Shown here: positions 54,518 through 62,898 of the stretch, piece after piece | Layout: the number at the start of each line of letters is the position of its first letter | How positions within the stretch are numbered: the first letter of the stretch is position 1 | Source: Pseudomonas fragi | GTDB taxonomy: Bacteria; Pseudomonadota; Gammaproteobacteria; Pseudomonadales; Pseudomonadaceae | Assembly (NCBI RefSeq): GCF_900105835.1 | Contig: NZ_LT629783.1 | Location: forward strand, 2,969,001-3,033,000 | Length of the DNA: 64,000 bases | Reading direction: 5' to 3' | Program-made: the position numbers and the translations under genes | Notes under the pieces: model-generated | Seen by the model: the letters and a program-made list of their open reading frames with translations, nothing else | Database searches by the model: none | Told to the model about the DNA's origin: nothing

Positions 54518-54967
54518 ATGTGGGAGTTCCTGCAACACCTGAACTACTGGGACTGGCTGGCGCTGGGCACGGTACTGCTGATTCTTGAGGTCCTCGGTGC
54601 CGGTGGCTACCTGCTGTGGACAGGTATTGCCGGCATCATCGTTGCAGCATTGACCTTCCTGTTCCCCGCACTCTCCTGGACCCTGCAACTACCGCTGTTT
54701 GGGGTGCTGGCGATTCTTACAGCGGTGTTCTGGTGGAAGCGCCAGCGCAGCAATGTCGACAGTGGCGACCAGCCAAACCTCAACCGTCGCGGCCATGAAC
54801 TGATCGGCCGCACGTTTATTGTGCAACAGGCAATTGTCGAAGGGCGGGGCAAAATCAAGGTCGGCGACAGCGTGTGGATGGCCGTAGGGCCGGACGCTGC
54901 CGTGGGGACCACCGTGCGCGTGACAGAGCAAAACGGGACGGTGCTGAGCGTAGAAATTGTGCCTTGA
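54518..54967 (+). CDS. NfeD-like membrane protein (YbbJ type)
   Basis: 149 residues: helices at about 15-34 (LALGTVLLILEVLGAGGYLL) and 36-72, then a soluble OB-fold NfeD domain (about 85-149, RRGHELIGRTFIVQQAIVEGRGKIKVGDSVWMAVG region). Begins three bases after qmcA. Works with the SPFH protein. Confidence 0.87.
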   Translation: MWEFLQHLNYWDWLALGTVLLILEVLGAGGYLLWTGIAGIIVAALTFLFPALSWTLQLPLFGVLAILTAVFWWKRQRSNVDSGDQPNLNRRGHELIGRTFIVQQAIVEGRGKIKVGDSVWMAVGPDAAVGTTVRVTEQNGTVLSVEIVP

Positions 54968-55033
54968 GGTTACGGAACTCCGGGGGGCTAAATACAATCC
55001 AATCCGATAGCTAATCTATTCGGAGTCACCGCC

Positions 55034-55348
55034 ATGCGTCTCAAATATGCTGTAGCCGCTATTGCCTTGTTGTCCCTTCCTGTTGGCTCTGCGATGGCCG
55101 ACAGCTTCTGGCGCAATGTGTTGTCATCCGGTGCCACTACCGGGTCCACCTACCTGACGTTCAAAAAAGACCGCAAAGTCATTGCCGCTCAAGATGACGC
55201 AGGCAGCTTCGTAGCCAGCAACGGTTCGATCCGTGGCCCGTACCTGGAGTCGGCCATGCAGCAAGTGCGCGCTGACAACCCGAACCTGAAAGTCAGCGAC
55301 ATGGATCTTGCCAACGCGATCCTGGCTAAAAACGCTTCAGCGGAGTAA
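55034..55348 (+). CDS. DUF2388 exported protein
   Basis: 104 residues with a signal peptide (MRLKYAVAAIALLSLPVGSAMA). SFWRNVLSSGATTGSTYLTF and IRGPYLESAMQQVRADNP match small Pseudomonas periplasmic proteins of the DUF2388 family. Function unknown; single gene. Confidence 0.78.
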   Translation: MRLKYAVAAIALLSLPVGSAMADSFWRNVLSSGATTGSTYLTFKKDRKVIAAQDDAGSFVASNGSIRGPYLESAMQQVRADNPNLKVSDMDLANAILAKNASAE

Positions 55349-55360
55349 TTATCTCCATCT

Positions 55361-55498
55361 GTAGCAGCTGCCGAAGGCTGCGTCCGGCTGCGAAGCAGTC
55401 GTAAAAGCTGTTCCCACGGTGTGTCTGACACAGTGCGATCGCAGACTTTACGACTGCTTCGCAGCCGGACGCAGCCTTCGTCCCTCGGCAGCTGCTAC
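55361..55498. repeat. long inverted repeat, family B copy 1
   Basis: GTAGCAGCTGCCGAAGGCTG...CGTCCGGCTGCGAAGCAGTCG and its inverse (CGACTGCTTCGCAGCCGGACG...GCAGCTGCTAC) with a spacer. The second repeat family of the window; the same family is at 61447. Confidence 0.85.
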
Positions 55499-55639
55499 GC
55501 AATACACACCGGGGCCCTTGCGGTTCAGCTGCCATACAGAATTTTCACCAGAGGTGAGCGATCCTGCGGGTATGATCTTGAGCGCTATGCTAGTGCTCTA
55601 CGATTACCCCATTTCACTCACATCGGACGTCCTGCCTCT

Positions 55640-56782
55640 ATGAGCTCGCTGCCTTTCCTGCCGTTTTCCAAACCCACCATTGATGAAGCCACCATTGCTG
55701 CCGTGGGCGACGTGTTGCGCTCGGGCTGGATCACCAGCGGGCCCAAGGTTCAGGCATTCGAAGCGCAATTGTCCGAGTACTTTGGCGGGCGCCCGGTGCG
55801 CACCTTCAACTCCGGCACCTGCACCATGGAAATCGCTCTGCGCATCGCCGGTATCGGTGCTGGCGATGAAGTGATCACCACGCCGATTTCGTGGGTCGCC
55901 ACGGCCAACGTGATTATCGAAGTCGGTGCCACGCCAGTATTTGCCGATATCGACCCGGTAACCCGCAATATCGATCTGAACAAGCTCGAAGCAGCCATTA
56001 CCCCGCGCACCAAGGCCATTATTCCGGTGTACCTGTCGGGCTTGCCGGTGGATATGGACGCGCTCTACGCGATTGCCAAAAAACATAACCTGCGCGTGGT
56101 TGAAGATGCGGCTCAAGCCCTGGGTTCCAGCTGGCAAGGTGAGCGCATTGGCGCACGCGGCGATTTCGTGTCTTTCAGCTTTCAGGCCAACAAGAACATC
56201 ACCTCATCCGAGGGCGGTTGCCTGGTACTGAACAACGAAGAAGAAGCACGACTGGCCGAGAAATATCGCCTGCAAGGCGTGACCCGTACCGGTTTCGACG
56301 GCCTGGATGTCGATGTGCTGGGTGGCAAGTTCAATATGACCGACATTGCCGCTGCGATTGGTCTGGGCCAGTTTGCCCATATCGAAACCATCACCGCCCA
56401 TCGTCGGGCGCTGGCCAAGCATTACTTCGAATGCTTCGGGGCGGATTTCGAGGCTGAATACGGCGCGCAACTGCCGGTGGCGGACTTCAACAACACCAAC
56501 TGGCACCTGTTCCAGCTTGTGCTGCCTGAGCGCAAGGACGGCCAGCCTGCACGCGCAACCTTTATGAAGGAAATGCAGGCACTGGGTGTAGGCATCGGCT
56601 ACCACTACCCGCCGATTCACTTGCTGAGCCTGTATCGTGCGTTGGGCTTTAAGGAAGGGATGTTCCAGGTGGCCGAACGTGTCGGGCGCCTGATCGTGTC
56701 GTTGCCGATGTTTACAGCGATGACCAAGGCCGATGTAGAACGTTCGGTGGCGGCAGTAAAAGCAGTCTTGAGCGCCGCATAA
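55640..56782 (+). CDS. DegT/DnrJ/EryC1/StrS-family aminotransferase
   Basis: PLP-dependent sugar aminotransferase family, 380 residues from ATG 55640; an upstream in-frame start lies in the repeat region. The internal PLP lysine is in FSFQANKNITSSEGG, the PLP-binding Asp/Gln in VVEDAAQALGS. The family usually converts a keto-sugar nucleotide to an amino sugar (ArnB, WecE). Context gives no other sugar-nucleotide gene close by, so the substrate is open. Confidence 0.85.
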   Translation: MSSLPFLPFSKPTIDEATIAAVGDVLRSGWITSGPKVQAFEAQLSEYFGGRPVRTFNSGTCTMEIALRIAGIGAGDEVITTPISWVATANVIIEVGATPVFADIDPVTRNIDLNKLEAAITPRTKAIIPVYLSGLPVDMDALYAIAKKHNLRVVEDAAQALGSSWQGERIGARGDFVSFSFQANKNITSSEGGCLVLNNEEEARLAEKYRLQGVTRTGFDGLDVDVLGGKFNMTDIAAAIGLGQFAHIETITAHRRALAKHYFECFGADFEAEYGAQLPVADFNNTNWHLFQLVLPERKDGQPARATFMKEMQALGVGIGYHYPPIHLLSLYRALGFKEGMFQVAERVGRLIVSLPMFTAMTKADVERSVAAVKAVLSAA

Positions 56783-56789
56783 GGCGGCA

Positions 56790-56876
56790 TGTGGGAGCGG
56801 GCTTGCTCGCGATACGGCTCACGCGGTCTGTCAGACAAACCGCAGTGATACCCTCGCGAGCAAGCCCGCTCCCACA
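56790..56876. repeat. REP doublet (REPIN), family A copy 7
   Basis: Inverted REP pair between the convergent aminotransferase and gcvH genes. Confidence 0.9.
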
Positions 56877-56891
56877 ATTATCAAGCCGATA

Positions 56892-57275
56892 TTACTCGCC
56901 GATGGCAGCCTTGTAGCCCGCAGCGTCCAGCAGTTTTTCCAGCTCGGCGGTGTTGCTTGGCTTGAGCTTGAAGATCCAGCTGGCGTACGGTTCGCTGTTC
57001 AGCGACTCCGGGCTGTCAGCCAGGGCTTCGTTGACGGCAATCACTTCCCCCGATACCGGCGAGTAAATGTCAGACGCGGCTTTTACCGACTCCACAACGC
57101 CTGCGGTATCGCCTGCCGCAAACACTTTGCCGACTTCGGCCAGTTCAACGAATACCACATCCCCCAAGGCTTCCTGAGCGTGATCGCTGATGCCGACGGT
57201 AACCGTGCCATCCGCCTCCAGGCGTGCCCACTCGTGACTTTCAGCAAAGCGCAACTCGGCAGGGATCAGGCTCAT
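56892..57275 (-). CDS. gcvH: glycine cleavage system H protein
   Basis: 127-residue lipoyl carrier. The lipoylated lysine is in VESVKAASD (about residue 62), with [22 protein letters not shown] upstream. ATG 57275. Shuttles the aminomethyl group between P, T and L proteins. gcvT lies upstream on the same strand 62 bases away. The P protein (gcvP), usually next to gcvTH, is absent; the space downstream is a REP doublet. Confidence 0.94.
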   Translation of the reverse strand: MSLIPAELRFAESHEWARLEADGTVTVGISDHAQEALGDVVFVELAEVGKVFAAGDTAGVVESVKAASDIYSPVSGEVIAVNEALADSPESLNSEPYASWIFKLKPSNTAELEKLLDAAGYKAAIGE

Positions 57276-57337
57276 ATTCAGTGTCCTCAAGAAGAAATGT
57301 CAGCGGCGCACACTCAGTGCACGCCCGCCAGTAAACG

Positions 57338-58420
57338 TTAGATCAAGGCTTTGCCAAGACGTACAAAAGTCGGTTTGACTACGCGAACCGGGTACCACTT
57401 GCCACGAATTTCGACCTCGGCACGGTCAGCCGTTGCCATCGGAACTCGCGCCAGAGCGATCGATTTGCTTAGCGTAGGAGAGAAACTACCACTGGTGATC
57501 TCCCCTTCGCCAACATTGGCGATGCGAACCACCTGGTGAGCGCGCAAAACACCACGTTCTTCAAGCACCAAACCCACCAGTTTGAGCTGCACGCCACCGG
57601 CCATTTCGGCCTCCAGCGCTTCGCGGCCCACGAACTTGCGCGAGGCAGGCTCCCAGGCGATGGTCCAGGCCATATTGGCGCAAAGAGGGGAAACAGACAG
57701 GTGAATATCCTGCCCGTAGAGGTTCATGCCGGCTTCCAGACGCAGGGTATCGCGGGCGCCCAGGCCGATAGGTGAAATACCGGCACCCACCAGATCGTTG
57801 AAAAAAGCCGGGGCCTGATCGGCAGGGAGCACGATTTCAAGGCCTTCTTCGCCGGTGTAGCCGGTGCGGGCAATAAACCAGTCGCCGCAGCTCTGCCCTT
57901 CAAAGGGCTTGAGCTGCTGGATCAACTGGCCACGGGCCTGGCTCACCAGCTCGGCGACTTTATGCCGCGCCTGTGGCCCTTGAATGGCCAGCAGGGCCAA
58001 CTCCGGGCGCTCCTGCAATTGCACGTCATAGCCGCGGGACTGCGCCTGCATCCAGGCCAGATCCTGATCGCGGGTGGCGGCATTGACGATTAGCCGGTAA
58101 CCGTCGGGCATCAGGTAGACAATCATGTCGTCGACCACGCCGCCCTGCTCGTTGAGCATGGCGCTGTACAAGGCGCGGCCGGGGGTGTTCAGGCGTTCGA
58201 CATCATTGGCCAGCAAATGCTGCAGCCATTGCTTGGCCTGTAGCCCGGCGATGTCGATCACGGTCATATGCGAGACATCAAAAACCCCACAGTCGCGACG
58301 CACCTCATGGTGTTCCTCAACCTGCGAGCCGTAATGCAAGGGCATATCCCAACCGCCAAAATCGACCATTTTCGCGCCCAGGGCGAGATGCAGGTCATAC
58401 AGAGGCGTACGCTGTCCCAT
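57338..58420 (-). CDS. gcvT: glycine cleavage system T protein (aminomethyltransferase)
   Basis: Transfers the methylene group of glycine to tetrahydrofolate, 360 residues from ATG 58420 ([23 protein letters not shown]). Family blocks: [35 protein letters not shown] and [18 protein letters not shown] lies eight bases upstream. A glycine riboswitch was looked for in the 150-base leader and not seen. Confidence 0.94.
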   Translation of the reverse strand: MGQRTPLYDLHLALGAKMVDFGGWDMPLHYGSQVEEHHEVRRDCGVFDVSHMTVIDIAGLQAKQWLQHLLANDVERLNTPGRALYSAMLNEQGGVVDDMIVYLMPDGYRLIVNAATRDQDLAWMQAQSRGYDVQLQERPELALLAIQGPQARHKVAELVSQARGQLIQQLKPFEGQSCGDWFIARTGYTGEEGLEIVLPADQAPAFFNDLVGAGISPIGLGARDTLRLEAGMNLYGQDIHLSVSPLCANMAWTIAWEPASRKFVGREALEAEMAGGVQLKLVGLVLEERGVLRAHQVVRIANVGEGEITSGSFSPTLSKSIALARVPMATADRAEVEIRGKWYPVRVVKPTFVRLGKALI

Positions 58421-58574
58421 GGGTTTCTCCTTCCGGGCTTGGCGAAGGTGCGGACAGGCTGCGGAGCATTTCAAGCCAAAAAAAGTGGCTTTCTTACATC
58501 ACGCAGAAACCTGGCCTGACAGACAGACCGCACCGAATGCCGCGCATTGTAGCCGCATGCAGGAGGACTGGCAC

Positions 58575-60191
58575 CTAACCGATGCGATGGGCCGAGCGTC
58601 GGATCAAACCGATGACCGGTAACAAACCCACCAGCACCAGGGTCAAGGCTGGCAGCGAAGCCCGCGCCCATTCGCCCTCGCTGGTCATCTCGAAGATGCG
58701 CACGGCCAGCGTATCCCAGCCAAACGGGCGCATCAGCAAGGTCGCCGGCATCTCCTTGAGCACATCGACAAACACCAGTAGCGCAGCGCTCAAGGTGCCC
58801 GGCAGCAGCAGCGGCAGATACACTTTGAAAAACAGTCGCGGACCACTGACGCCCAAACTGCGAGCGGCTTCCGGCAAGGAAGGACGAATGCGCGCCAGGC
58901 TGTTTTCCAGCGGGCCGTAGGCCACGGCAATAAACCGCACCAGATATGCCAGCAGCAGGGCCGACAGGCTGCCGAGCAACAAGGGCTTGCCCGCGCCACC
59001 CAACCAGCCCGAGACCGGGATAACCAGCTCGCGGTCCAGATAACTGAACGCCAGCATGATCGACACCGCCAGCACCGAGCCCGGCAAGGCATAGCCCAGA
59101 TTCGCCAGGCTGACCCCGGCACGGATGGCCGGGGTGGGTGCCTGCCGTCGGGCAAAGGCCAGCACCAGCGCCACGCTGACGGTAATCAGCGCTGCCATTG
59201 AGCCCAGATACAAAGTGTGCAGGATCAAGCCGGTGTAACGCTCATCCAGGTCAAAGCGCCCGCGCTGCCAGAACCACACCACCAGTTGCAGCATCGGGAT
59301 CACGAACGCACAGGCAAATACCAGCAGGCACCAGCCGCTGGCCAGCCACGCCTTTGGCCCGCGCAGGTGATACAGGGCGCTGACCCGTGGCCGTTCGTTA
59401 CCGGCCCGGCTGGCCCCGCGAGCGCGGCGCTCGCCATAGAGCACCACCATGACCACCAGCAACAGCAGGCTGGCCAGTTGCGCCGCCGTCGACAGACTGA
59501 AAAAGCCGTACCAGGTTTTGTAGATGGCGGTGGTGAAGGTGTCGAAATTGAACACCGACACGGCGCCAAAATCGGCCAGGGTTTCCATCAATGCCAGTGC
59601 CACGCCTGCGCCAATCGCCGGGCGCGCCATCGGCAACGCGACACGCCAGAACGCCTGCCACGGGCTTTGCCCCAGAACCCGCGCCGCTTCCATCAGGCCT
59701 TTGCCCTGGGCCAGAAACGCCGTGCGCGCCAGCAGGTAGACGTAGGGGTAGAACACCAGGATCAGCACGATGATCACCCCCCCCGTGGAGCGCACCCGGG
59801 GCAGCCGCAGGCCCATGCCGAACCATTCACGCAGCAGGGTCTGGACAGGCCCGGCGAAATCCAGCAAGCCAACAAACACGAACGCCAGCACATAGGCGGG
59901 GATCGCAAACGGCAGCATCAGCGCCCAGTCCAGCCAGCGCCTGCCGGGGAACTCACACAGGCTGGTCAACCAGGCCAGGCTGACGCCCAGCAGCGTGACG
60001 CCGATGCCCACACCCACGATCAGGGTCAGGGTGTTGCCCAGCAGGCGCGGCATCTGCGTGTCCCACAAGTGGCTCCAGATCTGGGTATCAATGCTTTGCC
60101 AGGACAGCAGCAGCACGCTCAGCGGCAGCAGCACCAGGGCAGCAATGACAAAAACCAGCGGGTACCAGCGACGTTGGGCAGGATGGGCCAC
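58575..60191 (-). CDS. Fe(III) ABC transporter permease (FbpB type)
   Basis: Fused double-permease of iron importers, 538 residues with about twelve helices and two EAA-type loops (MEAARVLGQSPWQAFWRVALPMARP and PEAARSLGVSGPRLFFKVYLPLL). GTG 60191 has CGGAGAG upstream and the protein begins VAHPAQRRWYPL; the longer ATG frame starts inside the REP doublet and is rejected. The binding protein gene precedes it, separated by the REP element. No ATPase gene is adjacent; it may be encoded elsewhere. Confidence 0.87.
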   Translation of the reverse strand: MAHPAQRRWYPLVFVIAALVLLPLSVLLLSWQSIDTQIWSHLWDTQMPRLLGNTLTLIVGVGIGVTLLGVSLAWLTSLCEFPGRRWLDWALMLPFAIPAYVLAFVFVGLLDFAGPVQTLLREWFGMGLRLPRVRSTGGVIIVLILVFYPYVYLLARTAFLAQGKGLMEAARVLGQSPWQAFWRVALPMARPAIGAGVALALMETLADFGAVSVFNFDTFTTAIYKTWYGFFSLSTAAQLASLLLLVVMVVLYGERRARGASRAGNERPRVSALYHLRGPKAWLASGWCLLVFACAFVIPMLQLVVWFWQRGRFDLDERYTGLILHTLYLGSMAALITVSVALVLAFARRQAPTPAIRAGVSLANLGYALPGSVLAVSIMLAFSYLDRELVIPVSGWLGGAGKPLLLGSLSALLLAYLVRFIAVAYGPLENSLARIRPSLPEAARSLGVSGPRLFFKVYLPLLLPGTLSAALLVFVDVLKEMPATLLMRPFGWDTLAVRIFEMTSEGEWARASLPALTLVLVGLLPVIGLIRRSAHRIG

Positions 60192-60231
60192 GAAAAACTC
60201 TCGGAGGTGGATGGGACAATGCGAAAACAAA

Positions 60232-60317
60232 TGTGGGAGCGGGCTTGCTCGCGATACAAACGCCGCGGTTTCCAATAAAACCCCGGCAATGCTATCGCGA
60301 GCAAGCCCGCTCCCACA
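60232..60317. repeat. REP doublet (REPIN), family A copy 8, inside an operon
   Basis: Inverted REP pair between the binding-protein and permease genes of one transporter; may stabilise the upstream message and give higher binding-protein output. Confidence 0.9.
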
Positions 60318-60337
60318 GGTATTACTTCATGGTTCGA

Positions 60338-61339
60338 TCAATTCCAGCCGGCACGATCCATCATGCGAATGGCTTCGGCTTGGCGCTTGCCTGCCACTTC
60401 GACCGGCATTGCGTCGGCCTTGAAGCTGCCCCAGCTAGCGACTTCAGCCGAAGGTGCAACGCTCGGGTTGGCCGGAAATTCCTGGTTCACGCCTGCAAAA
60501 ATCGATTGGGCTTCAGGGGTGGTCATCCACTCCACCAGGGCCTTGGCCGCTTCAGGGTGCGGCGCGTACTTGGTCAGGCCAATGCCCGACAGGTTGACGT
60601 GAACGCCACGGTCCGCCTGGTTGGGCCAGAACAGTTTAACTGCCAGATCCGGCTTCTGCTTGTGCAGGCGGCCGTAGTAGTAGGTGTTGACGATGCCCAC
60701 GTCGCACTGCCCGGCGTTGATTGCTTCAAGCACGGCGATGTCATCCGAAAACACGTCGGTGGACAGGTTGTTGACCCAGCCTTTGAGGATTTCTTCGGTT
60801 TTTTCCGGGCCGTTCACTTCGATCATGGTGGCGGTCAGCGACTGGTTGTACACCTTCTTGGCGGTGCGCAGGCACAGGCGGCCTTCCCAGTTCTTGTCGG
60901 CCAACGCCTCGTAGGTCGACAGTTCTTCAGGTTTAACCCGGTCGGTCGAATAGGCGATGGTTCGTGCACGCAGGCTCAGGCCCGTCCATTCATGGCTGGA
61001 GGAGCGGTATTGCGGCGGGATGTTTTTGTCGATCACCTCGGACGTGAACGGCTGCAGGATGCCCATTTGCTCGGCTTGCCACAGGTTACCGGCGTCTACG
61101 GTGAGCAACAGGTCGGCGGTGGCGTTCTGGCCTTCTGCCTTGATGCGCTGCATCAGCGGCGCTTCCTTGTCGGTGATGAACTTGATCTTGACCCCGGTTT
61201 TGGCGGTGTACGCGTCAAATACCGGTTTGATCAGCTCGTCGATACGCGAAGAGTAAACCACCACTTCATCGGCGGCAGAAACGCTGCTCGCAAATACGGT
61301 AAGGGCCAGGGCAGTCAGTAGACGCTTGGGTGCCAACAT
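60338..61339 (-). CDS. Fe(III)-binding periplasmic protein (FbpA type)
   Basis: 333-residue iron-binding protein: a signal peptide (ending ASSVSAAD), [19 protein letters not shown] at the mature N-terminus, and the iron ligands' adjacent tyrosines in NTYYYGRL. Family: FbpA/AfuA. A weak palindrome AAATGGTAGTGAATCACATTT (61373-61393) lies upstream and may be a Fur or other regulator site; low certainty. The permease follows after the REP doublet. Confidence 0.88.
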   Translation of the reverse strand: MLAPKRLLTALALTVFASSVSAADEVVVYSSRIDELIKPVFDAYTAKTGVKIKFITDKEAPLMQRIKAEGQNATADLLLTVDAGNLWQAEQMGILQPFTSEVIDKNIPPQYRSSSHEWTGLSLRARTIAYSTDRVKPEELSTYEALADKNWEGRLCLRTAKKVYNQSLTATMIEVNGPEKTEEILKGWVNNLSTDVFSDDIAVLEAINAGQCDVGIVNTYYYGRLHKQKPDLAVKLFWPNQADRGVHVNLSGIGLTKYAPHPEAAKALVEWMTTPEAQSIFAGVNQEFPANPSVAPSAEVASWGSFKADAMPVEVAGKRQAEAIRMMDRAGWN

Positions 61340-61446
61340 GGAGGGCGGTCTCTCTTGATGCGAATCGGGCGTAAATGGTAGTGAATCACATTTCCCATCT
61401 CAACCTAACTCGAAGCGGAGCCGTTACCAGATGTTGCTAAGTACTC

Positions 61447-61577
61447 GTAGCAGCTGCCGCAGGCTGCGTTCGGCGGCGAAGCCGTCGCAAGCGCGAAGTC
61501 TGCGGTGTGTCAGGCTCACGGTGAACACTGACTCTACGACGGCTTCGCCGCCGAACGCAGCCTTCGGCAGCTGCTAC
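61447..61577. repeat. long inverted repeat, family B copy 2
   Basis: GTAGCAGCTGCCGCAGGCTG... paired with ...CAGCCTTCGGCAGCTGCTAC around a spacer; same family as 55361. Confidence 0.85.
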
Positions 61578-61594
61578 AAGATCAAAGGCATCAG

Positions 61595-62812
61595 TCAGGG
61601 TTTGGCCAGCGGCGGCAGGTCGCCACTCAAGCCCAGTGCCTGACGCACAAACAGGGCTTTAGCTTCGGGCATTTTATTCACCCATTTCAAACCGGTATTA
61701 CGCAGCAACCGGGCAGTCAGTGAGTCCGCCTGGAACAACCGCTCAAAGCCTTCCATCGCCGCCATCAACGCCAGGTTATGCGGCATGCGCCGACGTTCGA
61801 ACCGGCTCAGCACACGCACATCAGCCAAACGCTCGCCACGGTCAACCGCGTGCAGCAGCACATGCGCCAGCACCGCCGCATCCAGGAAGCCCAGGTTCAC
61901 GCCCTGCCCGGCCAGCGGGTGAATGGTGTGCGCCGCATCTCCGATCAACGCCAGGCCTTCAGCCACATAACGTTTGGCATGACGCTGACGCAGTGGCACG
62001 CATACCCGTGGATCGGCACTCAACACGCTGCCCAGACGGCCTTCAAAAGCCAGCTCCAGCTCGCGGCAGAACGCTGCGTCGTCCAGCGTCATCAGGTATT
62101 GGGCTTGTTCGGGGGTGGTCGACCAGACAATCGAGCACCAGTCCTGCTGACCGTCACGTTCCAGCGGCAAAAATGCCAGCGGGCCGTTATCGGTAAAACG
62201 CTGCCAGGCCGTCTGCTGGTGCGGCTCGGCGCACCGCACGCTGGTGACGATGGCGTGGTGCTGGTAATCCCACTCGCGGGTCTCACAGCCGGTCAGGCGG
62301 CGCACAGCCGAGTTCGCCCCATCGGCAGCAATCACCAGCGGCGCCCGCAAGGTGCGGCCATCGGCAAGGGTCAGCAGCCAGTCGTCGCCAGAGCGGCGCA
62401 TCTGCTCCATGCGCGCATTGGCCAGCATCTCGATAGAGCTGCCCTGCAGGCACTCCAGCAGGGCGTCCTGGACCACACGGTTTTCGACGATATGGCCCAG
62501 CACCTCGGCATGCACGCTGGCCGCCGAAAAGTGGATCTGCCCGGTGCCGCTGCCATCCCACACGTGCATGTGCGAATACGGGCTGGCGCGGCGGCGGGTG
62601 ATGCCGTCCCAGGCGCCAAGGCGCTGCAAGATGCGCTGGCTGGCGGCCGACAGGGCACTGACCCGGGGTTCGAAGGGCGCTTCGGCGGCAAAGGGCTTGA
62701 CGCTCAGCGGGCCGCCGTCGAGCAGCAGGATTTTCAGCCCGCTGTCCTTGAGCGCCAGCGCCAGTGCGCTTCCGACCATTCCGGCCCCAACAATCAGCAG
62801 ATCTGCGCGCAT
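61595..62812 (-). CDS. ubiI: UbiI/VisC-type FAD monooxygenase
   Basis: 405-residue flavoprotein hydroxylase of ubiquinone synthesis from ATG 62812 (MRADLLIVGAGMVGSALALAL). FAD motif GAGMVG (9-14 of this form), the second FAD/NAD DG motif AADGANSAVRR and GDAAHTIHPLAGQGVNLGFLD. The neighbour is ubiH, the usual order in Pseudomonas. Which ring position it hydroxylates is inferred from family (C5). Confidence 0.85.
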   Translation of the reverse strand: MRADLLIVGAGMVGSALALALKDSGLKILLLDGGPLSVKPFAAEAPFEPRVSALSAASQRILQRLGAWDGITRRRASPYSHMHVWDGSGTGQIHFSAASVHAEVLGHIVENRVVQDALLECLQGSSIEMLANARMEQMRRSGDDWLLTLADGRTLRAPLVIAADGANSAVRRLTGCETREWDYQHHAIVTSVRCAEPHQQTAWQRFTDNGPLAFLPLERDGQQDWCSIVWSTTPEQAQYLMTLDDAAFCRELELAFEGRLGSVLSADPRVCVPLRQRHAKRYVAEGLALIGDAAHTIHPLAGQGVNLGFLDAAVLAHVLLHAVDRGERLADVRVLSRFERRRMPHNLALMAAMEGFERLFQADSLTARLLRNTGLKWVNKMPEAKALFVRQALGLSGDLPPLAKP

Positions 62813-62898
62813 TTCCATGCTTTAAGCCTGTCTCGCTAGCGGCGTACGCCGCACCTGAAAAAATGGATCGACACGGGGCGCGTTCGCCCCGCTCGTCA

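Noticed and set aside
55421..55639. Longer N-terminus of the DegT-family aminotransferase
   Set aside because: The extra frame runs through repeat family B and has no family similarity; the protein proper starts at 55640.
58421..58574. Glycine riboswitch in front of gcvT
   Set aside because: The leader lacks the paired conserved glycine-aptamer cores; only a T-rich hairpin is present.
61373..61393. Strong Fur box upstream of the FbpA-type gene
   Set aside because: AAATGGTAGTGAATCACATTT is only a partial palindrome and matches the Fur consensus poorly; kept as a weak remark.
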